DNA of 7,467 nt. Source: a candidate division Zixibacteria bacterium RBG_16_43_9 (lineage in GTDB: Bacteria; Zixibacteria; MSB-5A5; RBG-16-43-9). Both the position numbers and the translations under genes were made by a program. The notes under the pieces were generated by a model. The model saw nothing but the letters and a program-made list of their open reading frames with translations, was not told the DNA's origin and did not search any database. Location: contig MEWM01000097.1 of NCBI GenBank assembly GCA_001775355.1, forward strand, positions 6,390 through 13,856. Direction: 5' to 3'. The stretch's first letter is position 1; every line of letters begins with the position of its first letter. Positions 4,845 through 7,467 of this stretch are shown here, in pieces.

Positions 4845-5438
4845 ATGGTAAAAGCTTTAAGGAGATACTTTCTTTCCGGCGTATTGATTATCGTTCCCCT
4901 GATTATCACCTATCTGGTGTTGCGTTTCCTCTTTTTGAGTGTGGATGGGCTTCTCTCCCCTTTGTTGAATAAACTTTTAGGATATGGTATTCCGGGGATA
5001 GGGCTTTTAGCCACTTTGATCCTTATATTCTTAGCTGGAATTTTTGCCTCAAGCTTGATTTTCTCCCGGCTGGTGTCTTATGGGCAGTCGCTATTTTTGA
5101 GAATTCCCATAATTCGTACTATCTATGGACCTGCCAAACAGTTAGTAGAAAGTTTAACGGTTGAAGATAAAAGGGCTTTCAAACAAGTTGTTCTTATACA
5201 ATTTCCCCGTAGGGGGGTTTTCACCCTGGGTTTTGTCACTAAAAAGGTTAGTTTTAACAATGAAGAGCTTTTTGCAGTCTTTGTTCCCTCTACTCCGGCA
5301 CCTTTCTCTGGATGGACTCTTCTTTTTAAGAGAGAAGAGGTTATCCCCTTAGAGATATCAGTTGAACAGGGGATTGAATTTTTTGTCTCAGGTGGAATTG
5401 CCTCCCCGGATAAGTTCGACAAAGCAAGTAGAGTCTGA
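4845..5438 (+). CDS. DUF502 family membrane protein
   Basis: This 197-aa protein belongs to the DUF502 family (Pfam PF04367), widespread in bacteria and related to plant COV/LCV proteins; its biochemical role is not established. It opens with a basic MVKALRRYFLSG, then TM1 at about 12-32 (VLIIVPLIITYLVLRF) and TM2 at about 47-75 (GIPGIGLLATLILIFLAG). Family signatures follow: RIPIIRTIYGPAKQLVE (about 85-102), FPRRGVFTLGFVTKK (about 119-133) and FVPSTPAPFSGW (about 146-157), with a soluble C-terminal domain. Length is normal for the family. The ATG is the only one after an in-frame TAG at 4827, and the N-terminus looks complete, but no Shine-Dalgarno is visible upstream. A 10-codon frame (4819-4851) overlaps the start and might couple translation; this is speculative. 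The exchanger gene follows after 2 nt. Confidence 0.93.
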   Translation: MVKALRRYFLSGVLIIVPLIITYLVLRFLFLSVDGLLSPLLNKLLGYGIPGIGLLATLILIFLAGIFASSLIFSRLVSYGQSLFLRIPIIRTIYGPAKQLVESLTVEDKRAFKQVVLIQFPRRGVFTLGFVTKKVSFNNEELFAVFVPSTPAPFSGWTLLFKREEVIPLEISVEQGIEFFVSGGIASPDKFDKASRV

Positions 5439-5440
5439 AG

Positions 5441-6616
5441 ATGCTGAAACAGACTGTCAGCACTGTAGCATCGATTAAGACCGCAGCCCTGTCTGCGATC
5501 TGGACTTTTCCCTCGGTTCTCTTATCAGCCTTAGTTATCGGCTGGGCAGCTGAAGCGGCACAGTTCTTATTCTCCCAGGGATTAGCCCTGGCTATTTTAG
5601 CCTGGCTGCAGACTTTGCCTGAATTTGCAGTGGAGGCGGTCATTGCCTGGGAGGCAGGGACTGATCCGCAAAAAGTTCACTTGGTTACTGCCAATTTTAC
5701 CGGCTCCTTGCGCCTTTTAGTAGGCTTAGGCTGGCCTATGATCTATTTCACCACAGTTTTTTTCAGAAAAAGAAAGCCCGGAGAGAAGAAATGGTTAAAT
5801 ATAAAGTTAGAAGGTGAGCATGCAGTTGAGGTCTTGGGGCTTCTTCCACCCATCCTTTATTTTGTCATAATAGTTCTGAAAGGAACTCTTTCCCTTTTCG
5901 ATTCGGTGATACTTTTTCTGATGTATGTAGGATATCTATATATTTTAAGAAAGATCCCTGCTCAGGATCAGGAGAAAATCGAAGAGGCAGGCAGGGTTCC
6001 CCGGTGGATCTTGAAACAGAAACCGCTCAAAAGAGACCTTTCCATAGCTTTTCTTTTCATCATTGGCGGGATCTGGCTCTATTTAGTAGCAGAGCCTTTC
6101 CTGCACAGTATGTTAGCCCTGGCGACTTTTTTGGGGGCATCTCAATTCGTCTTCATCCAGTGGGTTTCTCCTTTTCTTACTGAGTTCCCGGAAAAAGTGA
6201 CGGCTTTTAACTGGGCACGTCAGGTTAAAAAGGCTCCCATGGGATTGATGAATATGATTTCCTCCAACATCAACCAGTGGACGGTGCTTGTGGCTATGAT
6301 TCCGATTGTCTATTCTCTCAGCTCGGGCAAAATCTCTGTCATACATTTCGATTCACATCAGAAGGTGGAGATTTTCTTAACCATTGTCCAATCAGCCTTA
6401 GGGATGATTCTTTTAGCCAATATGGAGTTCCGCTGGTATGAGGCTTTAGGGCTTTTCAGCTTATGGCTTTTACAGTTTGTAATCCCCTCTATCAGAGAGG
6501 AGATAACCTGGGTCTATCTTTTCTGGCTCTATGTGGAGCTGATCTTAGCCTTTGCAGGGAAAAGAAAGCTTAAAGCTTTCAATGAATTCAGGGGGTTGGT
6601 TAAAAAACATTTTTAA
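5441..6616 (+). CDS. CaCA superfamily (Na+/Ca2+ exchanger-like) cation antiporter
   Basis: This 391-aa polytopic protein fits the sodium/calcium exchanger fold (Pfam PF01699, two inverted repeats). Alpha-1 covers about 50-100: LPEFAVEAV gives Glu61 and NFTGS gives Asn85 to Ser89. Alpha-2 covers about 240-290: FLTEFPEKVTAFNWAR gives Glu248 and Glu251, and NMISSNIN gives Asn271, Ser274, Ser275, Asn276 and Asn278. These acidic and Asn/Ser positions form the cation site in the family. A basic/acidic hydrophilic linker (about 170-198) joins the halves. It is longer than compact bacterial members such as YrbG (about 325 aa). Alpha-1 has Leu90-Arg91 where the family usually has Asn after Gly-Ser, so one repeat is atypical. 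The ATG is 2 nt after the DUF502 stop, with an in-frame TAG at 5429 and weak ribosome site, suggesting coupled translation. The transported ion is unknown; Ca2+ is likeliest by family. Confidence 0.85.
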   Translation: MLKQTVSTVASIKTAALSAIWTFPSVLLSALVIGWAAEAAQFLFSQGLALAILAWLQTLPEFAVEAVIAWEAGTDPQKVHLVTANFTGSLRLLVGLGWPMIYFTTVFFRKRKPGEKKWLNIKLEGEHAVEVLGLLPPILYFVIIVLKGTLSLFDSVILFLMYVGYLYILRKIPAQDQEKIEEAGRVPRWILKQKPLKRDLSIAFLFIIGGIWLYLVAEPFLHSMLALATFLGASQFVFIQWVSPFLTEFPEKVTAFNWARQVKKAPMGLMNMISSNINQWTVLVAMIPIVYSLSSGKISVIHFDSHQKVEIFLTIVQSALGMILLANMEFRWYEALGLFSLWLLQFVIPSIREEITWVYLFWLYVELILAFAGKRKLKAFNEFRGLVKKHF

Positions 6617-6633
6617 GAGGATAAAAAGGTAAG

Positions 6634-6687
6634 ATGATTTTCGTATTTTTCTTGGCTTGCGATTTTAGTGTGAAGGGAAAGAGGTAG
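6634..6687 (+). CDS. Possible 17-codon leader ORF before terC
   Basis: ATG at 6634 opens a frame MIFVFFLACDFSVKGKR that ends with TAG at 6685-6687. AAAGGT (6625-6630) is 3 nt before the ATG, a little close for a ribosome site. The stop codon directly follows GAGG (6681-6684), the ribosome site of the TerC gene, and is 5 nt before its ATG, a layout that would make a ribosome finishing here control TerC translation. So short a frame easily arises by chance; I recognise no known leader peptide. The hydrophobic start followed by LAC is lipobox-like, but nothing mature would follow. Confidence 0.2.
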   Translation: MIFVFFLACDFSVKGKR

Positions 6688-6692
6688 TTTTG

Positions 6693-7467
6693 ATGCCAAA
6701 CCAAGTTCTATTGTGGGTTGTCTTTAACATTTTCGTGATTGCTATGCTGGCTTTGGATCTGGGGGTTTTCCACCGCAAGGCTCATGTAATTAAATTCAAA
6801 GAGGCACTCCTGTTGAGTGCTTTCTGGATTGCCCTGTCTCTTCTCTTCAATCTATTACTTTATTTGTGGCGTGGCCCGACCACAGCGCTCGAATTCCTGA
6901 CCGGGTATCTCATCGAGAAGTCGCTCAGCGTGGATAACATCTTCGTCTTCTTGCTTATCTTCTCTTACTTTCGGGTGCCCCCTCTTTATCAGCATAAGGT
7001 GCTTTTTTGGGGTATTCTCGGAGCGCTGATCCTGCGAGCGATTTTCATCATCACTGGCGTAACCTTGATTCAGAAGTTTCATTGGATAATATATATTTTC
7101 GGAGCCTTCTTGGTTCTGTCCGGCATCAAAATGGCTTTGGGGAAGGACAAAGAAATCCATCCGGAAAGGAATCCGGTGCTCAGGCTCTTCCGGCGATTTA
7201 TGCCGGTTTTGGATAGCTATGAAGATAGTAAGTTTTTTGTGAAGAGAGCCGGGCGTTACATGGCAACGCCGTTGTTCGTTGTGCTGCTAGTAGTTGAAAC
7301 TACAGACATAGTCTTTGCCACAGACTCGATTCCTGCTATCCTTGCCATAACGCATGATCCATTTATTGTGTACACCTCGAATGTGTTCGCTATTTTAGGG
7401 TTACGGGCTCTCTACTTTGCATTGGCTGGGATTATGCAACTATTTCACTACCTGCATTACGGGCTTT
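6693..7467 (+). CDS. TerC/Alx family integral membrane protein, 3' end missing
   Basis: The frame from ATG 6693 is open to the window edge (258 codons plus one base) and gives a TerC family protein (Pfam PF03741) of the Alx/YkoY type. Members are linked to tellurite resistance and, for Alx and YkoY/MeeF types, to manganese export. It begins LWVVFNIFVIAMLALDLGVFHRK (Asp22 in the LDLGVF motif). Hallmarks follow: GYLIEKSLSVDNIFVF (71-86, Glu75, Asp81), VETTDIVFATDSIPAIL (201-217, Glu202, Asp205, Asp211) and SNVFAILGLRALYFAL (229-244). About 50-70 residues should lie beyond the edge, given a usual 310-330 aa. GAGG at 6681-6684, 8 nt upstream, supports the start; TTG at 6690 in frame is an alternative. 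Codon use differs from its neighbours: 8 of 11 arginines are CGN against 12 of 50 in the other genes. It lies 76 nt after the exchanger gene, same strand. Confidence 0.93.
   Translation, partial: MPNQVLLWVVFNIFVIAMLALDLGVFHRKAHVIKFKEALLLSAFWIALSLLFNLLLYLWRGPTTALEFLTGYLIEKSLSVDNIFVFLLIFSYFRVPPLYQHKVLFWGILGALILRAIFIITGVTLIQKFHWIIYIFGAFLVLSGIKMALGKDKEIHPERNPVLRLFRRFMPVLDSYEDSKFFVKRAGRYMATPLFVVLLVVETTDIVFATDSIPAILAITHDPFIVYTSNVFAILGLRALYFALAGIMQLFHYLHYGL

Noticed and set aside
5123..5643. Antisense frames of about 100 codons opposite the DUF502 and exchanger genes
   Set aside because: The plus-strand frames encode clearly recognised protein families; the antisense frames are shadows.
6617..6692. 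yybP-ykoY manganese riboswitch before the TerC gene
   Set aside because: The 76-nt gap is too short for the motif and I cannot find its conserved helices or purine-rich loop elements.

Overview
The window is bacterial DNA, moderately A+T-rich, with two plus-strand gene blocks separated by an 868-bp non-coding island. The genes are chromosomal housekeeping and membrane functions. I see no phage, plasmid or transposase gene. AGA/AGG is the favoured arginine codon in most genes. The dense small palindromes, and the strings of A-less-T four- and five-base loops, look like intergenic DNA I associate with uncultivated candidate-phylum bacteria, but I cannot name the taxon from sequence alone.

Block 1 (1-3976) is the distal end of a respiratory complex I (NADH:quinone oxidoreductase) operon: nuoL (5' part cut off by the window), nuoM and nuoN. 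These are the three antiporter-like, proton-pumping membrane subunits in the usual L-M-N order, and all visible key pump residues are present. nuoN starts at TTG directly after an in-frame stop and behind a strong Shine-Dalgarno. A short heptamer repeat sits between nuoM and nuoN.

The island (3977-4844) has no believable gene. It is built largely of small perfect or near-perfect hairpins, many with a stem of 8-11 bp and a 4-5 nt loop. In four places, neighbouring hairpins form a pair whose loops are reverse complements of each other (TTTAT/ATAAA, CTTG/CAAG, TTAT/ATAA, TCCT/AGGA). This is the signature of one short element present in two opposite orientations, like the BIME arrangement of REP sequences. 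One hairpin type (GAGACGCAT stem) occurs twice, about 570 bp apart. The first hairpin after nuoN is followed by T-rich DNA and could terminate the nuo operon. The last 80 bp hold a plausible sigma-70-like promoter for block 2.

Block 2 (4845-7467) holds a DUF502 membrane protein, a CaCA-type (Na+/Ca2+ exchanger superfamily) antiporter starting 2 nt after it, and a TerC/Alx-family membrane protein that runs off the right edge. All are integral membrane proteins and the last two belong to cation-transport families, so the block may serve divalent-cation homeostasis; this is inference from co-location. The TerC gene has clearly different arginine codon use from all the others and may have a different history. 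A 17-codon open frame with a ribosome site ends inside the TerC ribosome site.
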